Below are positions 51,288-64,000 of a stretch of DNA of 64,000 nt, one piece after another. How positions within the stretch are numbered: position 1 is the first letter of the stretch; the number at the start of each line of letters is the position of its first letter. This DNA is from Branchiostoma lanceolatum. Its lineage: Eukaryota; Chordata; Leptocardii; Amphioxiformes; Branchiostomatidae. The notes under the pieces are model-generated. The model was not told the DNA's origin. It saw only the letters and a list, made by a program, of their open reading frames with translations, and did not search any database. A program made the translations under genes and the position numbers. The stretch covers positions 30,637,925-30,701,924 of the forward strand of contig NC_089725.1 in the NCBI RefSeq assembly GCF_035083965.1. Reading direction: 5' to 3'.

Positions 51288-54200
51288 TGTTTGTGTTTCC
51301 GGACTATTGTAGTCAGCATAACTCAAGAACCTCTAGATGGATTACGATGATATTTTGTATGTGGGCGGGTGTTGTGAAGCCGAAATTCAAGATTGATTTT
51401 GGGCCCCCTGGTATGCTGCCTTGGTACTGCAGCAGAACTTGCGTTTTTGTATCTTTTGACCTGCAGCTGGACGTGCCGTGGTCTTGATTTTTGGGTGGCA
51501 GATAGCTTGTGATGTAATAAAGAAGTGGTGTACGTTTGGGCCCCCTAGTTAAAAATTGCAACAAGACAATACATAGTGGAGCGCCAAGCAGACAAGCAGA
51601 TGTTGCGGACCACTCAACATAAAATGTGTGCAACCTTGACCAACTTATCCTTTCCCCCGCTGCAGGAGTGTAAGCAGGCGGGCCTGTACTACGGGCCGCA
51701 CGACGAGAGCCTGTACCTCTGCAAGCGGGAGCGGCTGAACCACGGCGAGGACCGGCGGCGCGTCGAGACCAACTACGCCACCACGCCCGACCGCAAGACC
51801 CTGCTCAACCCGCCGCGCTGGTCCCACCTCTACCGGCACCGAAGCACGCTCATGATGTTCAGCGACCCCGGGTCGGACTAGGGATGGGTTGATCTCTTCT
51901 CTCAATGACATCCAGTAGTTTTGTAGCGAACTATTATACTACTTTATGTACGGAAGAGCCTCCAAACCACAGAGAACCACGCGCTTGGTTCACTCATTGG
52001 TTTACGTCATGAAACTAGGGGTGCACACAACCCGACCGTTATAGGCTAGTTATCGGTGATGCTCGTGATCTGCCAGCAGTCATCTGATTGATCCTCGCTA
52101 GAAAACTACTGGATGTCAGCTAGTGTACTCGGACTGACAGGGGATATCGTTTCCGCCAGGGGTCGCTGCTGTACGCTCATGATGTTCAGCGACCCCCGGG
52201 TCGGACTAGGGGTGATCCCATCCGCCAGGGGTCGCTGCAGCACGCTCATGATGTTCAGCGACCCCGGGTCGGACTAGGATACATCCTCTCCGCCAGGGGT
52301 CGCTGCAGCACGCTCATGATGTTCAGCGACCCCGGGTCGGACTAGGGGTTATCCCATCCGCCAGGGGTCGCTGCAGCACGCTCATGATGTTCAGCGACCC
52401 CGGGTCGGACTAGGGGTGATCCCATCCGCCAGGGGTCGCTGCAGCACGCTCATGATGTTCAGCGACCCCGGGTCGGACTAGGGGTTATCCCATCCGCCAG
52501 GGGTGTCTGCAGCACGCTCATGAACGGTTCAGCGACCCCGGGTCGGACTAGGGGTTATCCCATCCGCCAGGGGTCGCTGCAGCACGCTCACGAACGGTTC
52601 AGCGACCCCGAGTCGGACTAGGGGTTATCCCATCCGCCAGGGGTCGCTGCAGCACGCTCATGAACGGTTCAGCGACCCCGGGTCGGACTAGGGGTTATCC
52701 CATCCGCCAGGGGTCGCTGCAGCACGCTCACGAACGGTTCAGCGACCCCGAGTCGGACTAGGGGTTATCCCATCCGCCAGGGGTCGCTGCAGCACGCTCA
52801 TGATGTTCAGCGACCCCCGGGTCGGACTAGGGGTTATCCCATCCGCCAGGGGTCGCTGCAGCACGCTCATGATGTTCAGCGACCCCCGGGTCGGACTAGG
52901 GGTTATCCCATCCGCCAGGGGTCGCTGCAGCACGCTCACGAACGGTTCAGCGACCCCGAGTCGGACTAGGGGTGATCCCATCCGCCAGGGGTCGCTGCAG
53001 CACGCTCACGAACGGTTCAGCGACCCCGGGTCGGACTAGGGGTTATCCCATCCGCCAGGGGTCGCTGCAGCACGCTCACGAACGGTTCAGCGACCCCGAA
53101 TCGGACTAGGGGTGATCCCATCCGCCAGGGGTCGCTGCAGCTCGCTCACGAACGGTTCAGCGACCCCGAGTCGGACTAGGAGGCATCCTATCCGCCAGGG
53201 GTCGCTGCTGCACGCTCATGATGTTCAGCGACCCCTGGTCGGACTAGGGGTTATCCCATCCGCCAGGGGTCGCTGCAGCTCGCTCATGATGTTCAGCGAC
53301 CCCGGGTCATGGGGTGTGGTACAGGGGCATTGGCACTAGGACGTGGTAGAACTAGCGTTAGTCTAGCAGTTTAAGTCTCAACCAGAGCCCATAGGCGGGC
53401 TGAAAATTAGAAGTCTGAAATTGTCCCCACAGGGATACTGATTGACGGGAAGAGCTGACTAGTTATAGATCACTAGTATTGCCCTCAAATTTCGGCTATC
53501 GTTTTCGGCCCACCCAGAAGTCTGGAGGAGACTATTAGTTTTAGTATTTTTTAAGCGCTAGGTAGGTAGGTTGGTTGGATTGAGAGGTAGCGCTAGTGCC
53601 ACTGTTACACTTCCAAACCGGCGCCCGACTTTGTGGGAACGAAAAGTATGACATGGAAGACAACAAAACACACAAAACGTAAAAACAAAACTAGAAATGA
53701 GCATGATTTGTTAATATTTCGTAAAACACACCTTTTTTCGTTCCGGCCATCAGCCTGGCCGGGCCCTGGTATGGAAATGTGACCCTGGCATTACTTTAGC
53801 CCCCCTCTTACTGGACCCGCGGCGGTGTCGCTGCGTCCTAAACTGGTTTTGTGTTACCCTATAGCTAGACTAATAGTATATAGTCTTTATAATGGGAATA
53901 TCATTCAAAACGTACAAGAAGACAACAAAACACCCAAAGCTTTAAATTATTCGTCTTTTTTGTCGATGAAATTCGTTGAGTGCTTTGTCAATAGACCGAT
54001 CCCAAAGCCACGCCCCCTGTTCGATTTCGAACACCTCCGTCAAAAACAGGGTTTGACGGACCAAACATGGCCGCCGCGGCTACGTTGAAAATAATGCCAC
54101 TGACTTCGGTTTAGCTTTTGTGACACTGAAACCCTCTCAAAGCGGGCCAAATAAGAATGCTATGTCTTCTTTGCTGAAGGCTGTATCCACCAGGCAGAGT

Positions 54201-57200
54201 TGTCTAAGGTGGGGGTAGATGTACTTGCAGTGAGAGCGTAATGTTTTCGGTCAATGTTAAAGCGGTATGCGCCGCATAGTTTTCCCTTGTCGGTGGGCAT
54301 CAGCGCCCAGTTTCTGACAAGCAGCCGATGCACGTGTAAAACAGGGTTCATATATCTGTGACAGGGTTCCCACTGTATTGACTGCATGTATGATAGCTGC
54401 ATGGTTTTTAGTAACTAAGAATTAAAATGCATCCTTTTACTTCCCTGTTCATTTACAAGTTAACCAGTTTCACGCACCAGTAACCGAAGAGACGAAACTC
54501 TGCGCTAGCGGACTTTATAGTAGTCAGCATGTGGTACAAGCTTCCTCTCCTTGAGTGCCCGATCTATTTTCTTTTTAAATTCGTTTTTGTTCTGAGCATG
54601 CATTCAACCAATACAGTGAAAAACCTGTCCTAGATATACGTACCCTGCTTTACACGTGCCATTTCTGCCCCGCCAACACTGTTTCTGACGGAGGTGCTCT
54701 GAATAGAACAGGGGGTTCTATGGGTCTTCTATTCGTTCGATATGGTGTTCGACAGGATCGGTCTATTCGATCGGCCGCAGAGACGCCGCCAGCGTGCCGC
54801 GGGTCCAGGGCCTGCCCTTACGTACTCAGAGTGCCCCGTGTACACATTCAGGCTTGAAACGTTAGATGTATCAGGCAGACTTATATTGTCTCCATGTAGA
54901 ATAAGATGAAGCCATGCACCGAATCACGCGAATGAACAAAAAGAATCAGCACGATATGTGAAGCCTTGTTGTTGAATGTATCAGATGCTTGCAGTGGATG
55001 GGAACACGCTGCTATTGTATATACATATATTCCCCGCGTGGTTTGATAAGATTTCTGGCTGGAAGGCACATTTTACTGATTGTTTCCAATTGCTGCTATA
55101 GAGTTGAGTTGATGCTGTTTGTAAGTGTGTGGAAAGTAAAAACACTTCCTTTTGTAAATAAAAGATGATAACAAAATCTGTAAATGGGTTATTTTTCTTG
55201 TTGTCATATTTATTCGTCCTGGAGCATATATACAGGAACCTACATGTAGTAAGCTGATAGAGAATATACAAACTGTTGCCCGATCTCAGACCTTCGCCAA
55301 ATGATATTAACCTTACCTTACCTTTCGAGTTATGCTGTCTACAAACACAACAACCCGCACCCCGTCCCACACACTTAACTACACATAGATATGGCCTCCG
55401 TCGGTCAATATTGACCATACACACAAACAAACGACAACGAAAACATCAATGTCTTGGCGAATGCAGCTCCATAATGCACATAAACGCTAAAGTATAGTAT
55501 AGCCTTTTCCTACTTAGTTACAGACTGGTAAAGGTAAAGGTACCATAGCCTTTTGGGGCCGTTGGAGCAGTGGGTTTTTACCCACCGTGTCTAGGGCACG
55601 GTATTGGAAGGCGGAGCCCATCCCTCTCCTTCCACCGCCTTTTACCTCCCCAACCGAAGTCAGGTACCCATTTCTACACCTGGGTGGAGTGAGGAAAGTC
55701 GTGTAAAGTGCCTTTCCCAAGGGCACAACATCGGGACGCATGTCCAGACATGTCTGGGGGAAAGCCGGGATTGAACCCGAGTCTCCTTGTTTGACAGTCC
55801 AATGTTCTAACCACTACGCCACGGGATGCCACTAACAGTTACAGACAGACGGGACGCCAGTTACAGACTGAGATTCTGCCAAATAAATCTATGTGCCAAC
55901 TGTTACTACTGAAAAAGGATGATGTCAAGTTAGCATTCAAGTACACAATTAAAAAATCCCTAATAAAAGTACAAGAAGCTTATGCTTTTGAATCATCATC
56001 ATCAGCTTTTGAATAGCTACTTGATAAAGAAACTTGACGCCCACTTTATGCAAATTACATTCCAAGCCAGCATGACTACTATACCTGCCAAATTGTTAAC
56101 TTGGCTATGTACAGAAATTTTAAGAACTAGGTAGTATGTCAAAAGCATATAGTAGTCATGTGAGAGAATGTACAATCCCGCCCTCAACTGGAAAGGAGGT
56201 GTACGCATCGAACTTCCAGGCACTTGGGCAACGCGCTAACCCCCCCCCCCCCGACGAACATCATTAGCTCCCAAAACAACATGAGCTGATTGATTAATTA
56301 GCAAACAACCTTGTCTTGACTTACTATTCTAATGAACCATCTGAAATTGTCTTCACTTCATTAAGATACCTATTAAGAGTTTTGGTATAAAACCTAGTTC
56401 TACCAGATGTAGTCACTGACGAAAGACAGTGGATGCTGTCTGAAACGTCTGACTGTTTCAAAAGTTTATCCAGTTGCATCGTGCTTCGATGATGGGTGAG
56501 TCGACTTGGAGGTATGTCAGGGAACGATATACAGGCTCCCAACTTCTCGACTTTATCTTCATGGCAACTTTGACTTTCCCAGTTAAGAGCACAGTTCATT
56601 TTGTCTGCCAATTTCCGCAGTTTAGAAAACCTTTCAGAATAGAGTCCTCAAAATCAAGTCCAAACCCAACAAGACTTGTACACGTGCAGTCGTTAAACTT
56701 AGCTATCCATGCGCAAGGCTGTCCTGTTGGAAAATACGGCTTATTCTGCGATAAAAACTGTATCTGTAAGAATGGCGCTCGCTGCCACGGGTTTAATGGG
56801 GCGTGTCAATGTCAACACGGCTGGCAGGGTGTAGCCTGTGACATTCCTAAGCCTGACATTGCAGTATCGACGACACCTAGCGATTCCTGGGCCATCTACA
56901 TTTCCACCAACGTGACGATTCACTGTCGCGTGTACCACATTGATGTCCAAACTCTGTCGTTTCGATTTCCAAATGCATCTAAGATCACCAGTGAAGGTGT
57001 AAATGAATTAGACATCAAGGTTTTCAATGCACAGTTACACGACAATGGTCACTATACGTGTCAGGCCAGAGACAAAGGCCGAAATGTCTTCTATGCAACG
57101 GTTGTTTTAAACGTCAACTGCCCACCGAATAGAAAAGGTCAACTCTGTGATGAAGTGTGTGATTGCCTACTTGGGGCCAGCTGTGACCGGTGGGCTGGTT

Positions 57201-60200
57201 GTGTGTGTCCGCCGGGATGGACAGGAACCAAGTGTCAGACACAATGTCCGGAGGGCACGTACGGCAATAATTGTGCCAAGACCTGTGGCTGCCAAAATGG
57301 GGCGAGCTGTAGCCCTGACGACGGCAGGTGTAACTGCACGGCCGGTTGGTACGGATCTCGCTGCGACGGAGCCTGTCCAAAAAGTAGGTACGGCTGGCGG
57401 TGCCGTCAGGTTTGCAGCTGTGAGAACAACGCCACCTGTCACCACGTGGACGGCAGCTGTGCGTGTGTGCCGAAGTGGGTAGGGAGGAACTGTGACAAAC
57501 TTCACGTCACCCAGACTACATCGCTGATCGAAATCCTCGTTCCCGTTGGCTCAATATTTCTAATGGTTACCGTAGTGCTCATCGTGCTCTACAACACGGG
57601 CTGCTTTGTGAAAAAAGAAGACCACGAAGCCGAAGTTCTCCGTGAGCTGAGGCGTGTGGAAGAGGATCTCGCACAGAACCTACAGCCGGGCTGGCTCAGA
57701 CGTTGGGAGAAGAAGATCCGCCATCTTACTCCTGGTCCCTTGATAGGCCAAGGAATGTTTGGGCGGGTGATACAAGCGCAGCTTCACACACCGAAAGGGG
57801 ATATCACCGTGGCCGCCAAGACAGTTCGTATAGAGGACGCGCAGTCCTACCGAGACTTTTACCGAGAAGCCGCCATACTAGTTGTCGTGCATGAAGAGAA
57901 AGACCACGACGTTCGCAAGTCTAACATTGTTCAACTCTTAGGAATGATCACTACGTCTAAACAAAAGTACATTCTACTGGAATACTCCCAAAAAGGAGAC
58001 CTCTTGTGGGTCCTTCAGCAGCGTAGAAACGACCACAAAGACGGTCAGGTTGTCCTGCTTGATCGTTTCCTGCGATACGCAGTACACGTGGCACGAGCTC
58101 TAGGAGAAATGGAACGTCTGCGTATCATACATCGCGACGTGGCCGCTCGGAACGTCCTGATCACGGTTGACAATGTGGCCAAGTTAGCCGACTTCGGGCT
58201 GGCACGAGACGTGTACACCGCCGCTGATTACGTCTCCACGAGTCATGACGGGTGTCACAAACTACTTCCGCTGAAGTGGATGGCGCTGGAGTCCATCGAG
58301 ACCGGCGAGTATACCTGTCAGAGTGACGTCTGGTCCTTCGGCGTGCTGCTGTGGGAGATCGCCACGCTGGGGAAAGATCCGTGCTATGGCGGCAGGATTC
58401 AGCTGGACTTTCTTCAGATGGTTGGAATTCTGAGACAAGGAATACGGATGGAGAGGCCGCCGGGATGTCCAAAGGACCTGTACCGACTGATGAGGTCGTG
58501 TTGGCGCGACGTTCCAGCTACAAGACCGACTCCAGATGGGTTAGAAAAGAGGCTGCTGCAACTGCTTCCACATGACGTCATTGAAATGGAGACTGCACTG
58601 TAGACATCCAAGATACGGGAATGTTATCTAAACTGAACGCAGACGGAATATGTGCTACGGTTTTCCTCGCAGTCACCAAATCAGCAAATTTACTCCCTGG
58701 TTATCTCTAGCTCGACAATCGGACTTAATCACTAGTAAGCAGGAGTGCTCTAAGTGCAAAATATTCGTGGGACGTGGTGATTTTCAACCACATGTCTAAT
58801 CCTATTCCTAACCATAACTCTAAATCTAGCCCAAAACCCCTTCCCTAATCCTGACACGTAGACACTTCTGATTAGTGTCTACGTCGTCTTCAGTCGGGCC
58901 AGGTTAGCGGAGGGGCGCAGCTTCAACGTTTCCGTGCCTGAAAATGTTGAAGTTGGGACAGAGGTCGACGGTGTGCGACACTGGCTGGTCATGCAGAAAC
59001 TTCCGTGTGTGAAAACGGAGGGAGATCCGTACGGCAGATTCCTTCTGACTAACGAGTGCACCCTTGTGGTCGCCAACCCCCTGGACTGGTCAGTACGGTC
59101 GGAATACACTATCAAATTTCACGTCGGGCATCGTCGAGAAGTCAGGAGTGTGTCGATACAGGTTACCGACGTCTCGGGCTTTCCTCCCGTGTATAACGAG
59201 ACGTGTGAAACTCCGATCAACCCGACCGGTATGAACACTAGAGTACTTCTGTTCAAAATTGACGTGAACTTTGAAGCCGAGACGGATACTGGAGACGTGT
59301 TTGTTGGTAGAAAGACAATAAGCATGCGCCCGAACGACAGGACACCTAATTCTACAATATTCTATACAGAAAACAGCAGTTGTCACTTGGAGGCGATGTT
59401 TATTTTAACTAACCTGACTGATTTAATAGCTGCAGAGCAGCTGTGGTTCGGAAATTTCTGTAACTTGGCTTGTCGTTCAGACATTAGCAATTCCGAAATT
59501 TCGATTGACCTGCTTATGGGTGATTTAATTCCGTGGCACTACAGGCCACTATTTCCAGGCTACATCAACTCTATATTGAGGTCAACGTTGACATTCCCAT
59601 CAAAGAGTACAGTTCGTTTTGTCTGCAAATTTCCGCAGTGGCAGTTAGCAAAACTGTGCAGACTAACCCTACCCCCAAACCCCACAAGACTTGTACATGT
59701 GCAGTCATTAAACATAGAACTCCATCCGCAAGGCTGTCCTGCTGGAAAATCCGGCTTTCTCTGCGATAAAAACTGTATCTGTAAGAATGGAGCCCACTGT
59801 CACATGTTCAACGGGGCGTGTAAATGTCAACACGACTGGCAAGGTGTAGCCTGCGACATTCCTAAACCTGACATTGCAGTATCGACGACACCTAGCGATT
59901 CCTGGGCCATCTACATTTCCACCAACGTGACAATTCACTGCCGTGCGTACCACATTGATGTCCAAACTCTGTCGTTTCGATTTCCAAAAGCATCAAATAT
60001 CACCAGTCAATTTGTAAGTCAATTAGACATAAAGGGTCTCAACGCACAGTTCCACGACAAAGGTCACTATACTTGTCAGGCAAGAGACAAAGGCCGAAAT
60101 GTCTTCTATGCAACGGTTGTTTTAAACGTCAACTGTCCACCGAATAGAAAAGGTCAACTCTGTGATGAAGTGTGTGATTGCCTACATGGTGCCAGCTGTG

Positions 60201-63200
60201 ACCGGTGGGCTGGTTGTGTGTGCCCGCCGGGATGGACAGGAACCAAGTGTCAGACACAATGTCCCGAGGGCACGTACGGCAATAATTGTGCCAAGACCTG
60301 TGGCTGCCAAAATGGGGCGAGCTGTAGCCCTGACGACGGCAGGTGTAACTGCACGGCCGGCTGGTACGGATCGCGCTGCGACGGAGCCTGTCCAAAAAGT
60401 AGGTACGGCTGGCGGTGCCGTCAGGTTTGCAGCTGTGAGAACAACGCCACCTGTCACCACGTGGACGGCAGCTGTGCGTGTGTATTACCATGGGGAGGGA
60501 GGAACTGTGACAAACTTCACGTCACCCAGACAACATCGCTGATCGAAATTCTCGTTCCTGTTGGCTCAATATTTCTAATAATGGTTACCGTAGTGCTAAT
60601 CGTGCTCTACAACACGGGCTGCTTTGTGAAAAAAGAAGACCACGAAGCCGAAGTTCTCCGTGAGCTGACGCGTGTGGAAGAGGATCTCACACAGAACCTA
60701 CAGCCGGGCTGGCTCAGACGTTGGGAGAAGAAGATCCGCCATCTTACTCCTGGTCCCCTGATAGGCCAAGGAATGTTTGGGCGGGTGATACAAGCGCAGC
60801 TTCACACACCGAAAGGGGGTATCACCGTGGCCGCCAAGACAGTTCGTATAGAGGACGCGCAGTCCTACCGAGACTTTTACCGAGAAGCCGCCATACTAGT
60901 TGTCGTGCATGAAGAGAAAGACCACGACGTTCGCAAGTCAAACATTGTTCAACTCTTAGGAATGATCACCACATCTAAGCAAAAGTACATTCTACTGGAA
61001 TACTCCCAAAAAGGAGACCTCTTGTGGGTCCTTCAGCAGCGTAGAAACGACCACAAAGACGGCCAGGTTTTCCTGCTTGATCGTTTCCTGCGATACGCAG
61101 TACACGTGGCACGAGCTCTAGGAGAACTGGAACGTCTGCGTATCATACATCGCGACGTGGCCGCTCGGAACGTCCTGATCACGGTTGACAATGTGGCCAA
61201 GTTAGCCGACTTCGGGCTGGCACGAGACGTGTACACCGCCGCTGATTACGTCTCCACGAGTCATGACGGGTGTCACAAACTACTTCCGCTGAAGTGGATG
61301 GCGCTGGAGTCCATCGAGACCGGCGAGTACACATGTCAGAGTGACGTCTGGTCCTTCGGCGTGCTGCTGTGGGAGATCGCCACGCTTGGGAAAGATCCGT
61401 GCTATGGCGGCAGGATTCAGCTGGACTTTCTTCAGATGGTTGGAATTCTGAGACAAGGAATACGGATGGAGAGGCCGCCGGGATGTCCAGTGGGTCTGTA
61501 CCGACTGATGAGGTCATGTTGGCGCGACGTTCCAGCTACAAGACCGACTCCAGATGGGTTAGAAAAGAGGCTGCTGCAACTGCTTCCACATGACGTCATT
61601 GAAATGGAGACTGCACTGTAGACATCCAAGATACGGGAATGTTATCTAAACTGAACGCAGACTGAACATGTGCTACGGTTTTCCTCGCAGTCACCAAATC
61701 AGCAACATTTACTCCCTGGTTATCTCTAGCTCGACAATCGGACATGTAGCATGCAACTCAGACACACCCGGCACTACAAACTGCCAACTGGGACTAAGCG
61801 GCACCTATCTAGTCCAGTCCCATCAATTTTTGGTTAAATTCTGAATGCGCTGTGACTGAAATGTGTTTAAAAATTTGCTGTAACACAGAAGAATAATGAT
61901 AATTTCATGGAAAATACTTGGACTTGAAATGATGTATAATTATACTCCATGATATATTTCTAACTAGATAATGCAACTTCATGATTGAACCGTGGTTAAA
62001 AACTTGTTATAATACAAAAGTGCTTACGGTTGAATTGTATGCAAACTTTGCTGTAACCTAGAATTGTCTTGTCATACATGAACAATACTTTTAATTTAAT
62101 GTAATTTTATCGATCGGATGTTGTTAATAAGTCTCCTTAGTATATTGCTAACAAGATAATGGAAAAACTCAGATTTCAATAGTTTCTGAATAAAACGACG
62201 TCTTACTGCATGCGGTGTGTTATTACCTTCGCCGAGAAGGTTATGCAGAGGGTAGCGTTTGTATGTATGTTTGTAAAGACCAGCATAACTCGAGAAGGCT
62301 TGAGTGGATTGTCTTGATATTAGGTAGGTGGGTAGGTCTTGATGAGACTAGGAAATGATTAGATTTTGGGTCCCCTAGCGGCTTGTTACGGTACTGCAGC
62401 GGAACTTCCTGTTTCGATATCTCGTGTTCTGGACAAGCCATGGAACTGATTTTTGAGTGGTAGATAGCTCTTTGGACAGAGAGTAAGTGGTATAGGTTTG
62501 GGCCCCCTAGCGGCTTTTTTGGAACTGTAGGATCAGGTTTTGGTTCAGACTTTGAAAGGGAATAACTCAAGAAGGGCTTGATGGATGGTTATGATTTTTG
62601 GTAAGTAGATAGCTTGAGTGATGATGTACATGATTAGATACGTATTATGCAAATCAGTATCTAATTTGCATAATTAATGAGGAAAGTTTATACATCCGCC
62701 AAATTCCACGATAGGACTCTCAAACATGTGACATATTCAACTGAAGAAGAGAGAAATATTAATAGATATCAATTATGCAAATGAAGACCTCATTTGCATA
62801 ATTAATGAGAAAATACTTTAACTCAAGATGGGCTTGATGGATGGTAATCATTTTTGGTATGTAGATAGCTTACGTGATGCTTTGTATGATAGGACGATAA
62901 TTATGCAAATCAGATTCTAATTTGCATAATTAATGAGACAATTTATAAAACCCGCTGTGTTCCATAATATGACTATTGACATATGTGACATTTATTACTG
63001 AGGAATTTTGATAGATAAAAAAAATATGCAAATGTAGGCCTACATTGCATAATTAATGAGAAACTACTATAATTCCATACAGGTAAAGGATGGCAATTTC
63101 ATACTTGTGTCATTTGTAAGTTATGTGAATGTGAACATCGTTGAATCAAATTATGCTAATAAGGACCACATTTGCATAATTCATGATAAATGTTACTTTG

Positions 63201-64000
63201 TTAGCAAAACCTTCTTTGTTAAGCTCATACTTTTGTTTTTTGGGTGAAGAAGATCAACTGGTATGATTTATAATTGATGACAAACACCCCTGATACGTCA
63301 GTCATAAAGGTTAAAATCATTTGGCGAAGGTATGAGGTCGTGGAACTCTAGTATCTATATGTATGAAGCTGTAATTCGTGCATTCTTAAAGTTATATAAG
63401 TTTAAGGGAACACTCTTGTAACAGAAAGTTGACAGTTGAGCCTCTCTTGCTACAAACAAGCTTTTATTTCATGCTGCTTTTTTACTGTAGAAACAAATCA
63501 GTCTACTACTTCTGTTACTTAAGAAAAGCACTTAATTCGAAAATTTAGGGAGACCGCCCACATACTTATTTCCAAGCTCACGTAAACCTGCATACACATT
63601 TGCTGACATGAAGAAATATGAACCATGGGAAATGTTTGTTTGTCATGAATGTCCAGTCCTGTCCTGTAACTAAAGAGCATTGTCTCTTTCCCATGCAATG
63701 GAGTGGTTTCTATAAACCATAGTCACAGATTTATAAATGAACGAACATATCATTACAATTAACGTTAAAAGTTTCGAAAGGAGGCGCTTTTATGGCAATG
63801 TTAGTTAATCACTAGTCAGCAGAATTTTAAGATATATTTTGTACTTTGTAGTTGACCATGACAACGTCAATGAACCTCCGCTTTTCAGACGTGTTAGTAT
63901 TTAATGTCCTTTCCCAGCAGAGTATGAGAAACATGAACCCAAACCTGGACACTCGATACCCTTTCATCACTGCCGCGGCCCTGTCGCGGAAGAATAGGTT

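Overview
The window is animal nuclear DNA. Its genes are split by GT-AG introns, the spacers are dense with tRNA-derived SINEs and short inverted-repeat (MITE) elements, and the genes are metazoan types: a bZIP factor, a mitochondrial ribosomal protein, a sperm/cilium microtubule protein and receptor tyrosine kinases. Compact introns, domain-shuffled receptors and the repeat families fit a lancelet (Branchiostoma), but that assignment is inference.

Layout. 1-8.3 kb: gene-poor, made of tandem and inverted repeats. 8.4-9.3 kb (minus): an intronless PAR/NFIL3-like bZIP gene with a CpG-rich upstream region carrying D-box and E-box sites. 9.9-14.3 kb: repeats, including a 197-bp near-perfect palindrome and a 0.86-kb terminal-inverted-repeat element. 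14.3-27.4 kb and 29.8-43.4 kb (plus): two tandem copies of a large gene (19 and 19 coding exons, about 1006 and 1002 aa). It fuses a HyuA/oxoprolinase-type ATP-dependent amidohydrolase to a DUF917 (S-methyl-thiohydantoin desulfurase-like) domain. 43.4-43.8 kb: a LINE reverse-transcriptase tail. 44.7-46.0 kb (minus): MRPS12. 48.2-51.9 kb (plus): a three-exon SPMIP10/TEX43-like gene. 52.2-53.3 kb: a 17-copy minisatellite that resembles the end of that gene. 56.5-61.6 kb (plus): two tandem receptor tyrosine kinases, each mostly one long exon (EGF, Ig, three EGF, membrane segment, kinase); the second also has a cadherin-like repeat. 62.2-63.2 kb: a repeat with paired octamer (ATGCAAAT) sites.

The most interesting pattern is structural. 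In this window the edges of coding exons have repeatedly been copied in tandem: a splice donor nine times, an acceptor plus 34 codons twice, an acceptor-like 22-bp unit many times, a terminal exon about seven times, and a terminal coding segment 17 times. The two HyuA-DUF917 copies also differ reciprocally in two introns, and both variable introns are filled with transposon sequence. Two 28-bp inverted-repeat elements flanked by perfect 7-bp duplications look like extremely small MITEs. The exon models come from reading splice sites and comparing the two paralogues; no transcript or database evidence was available.
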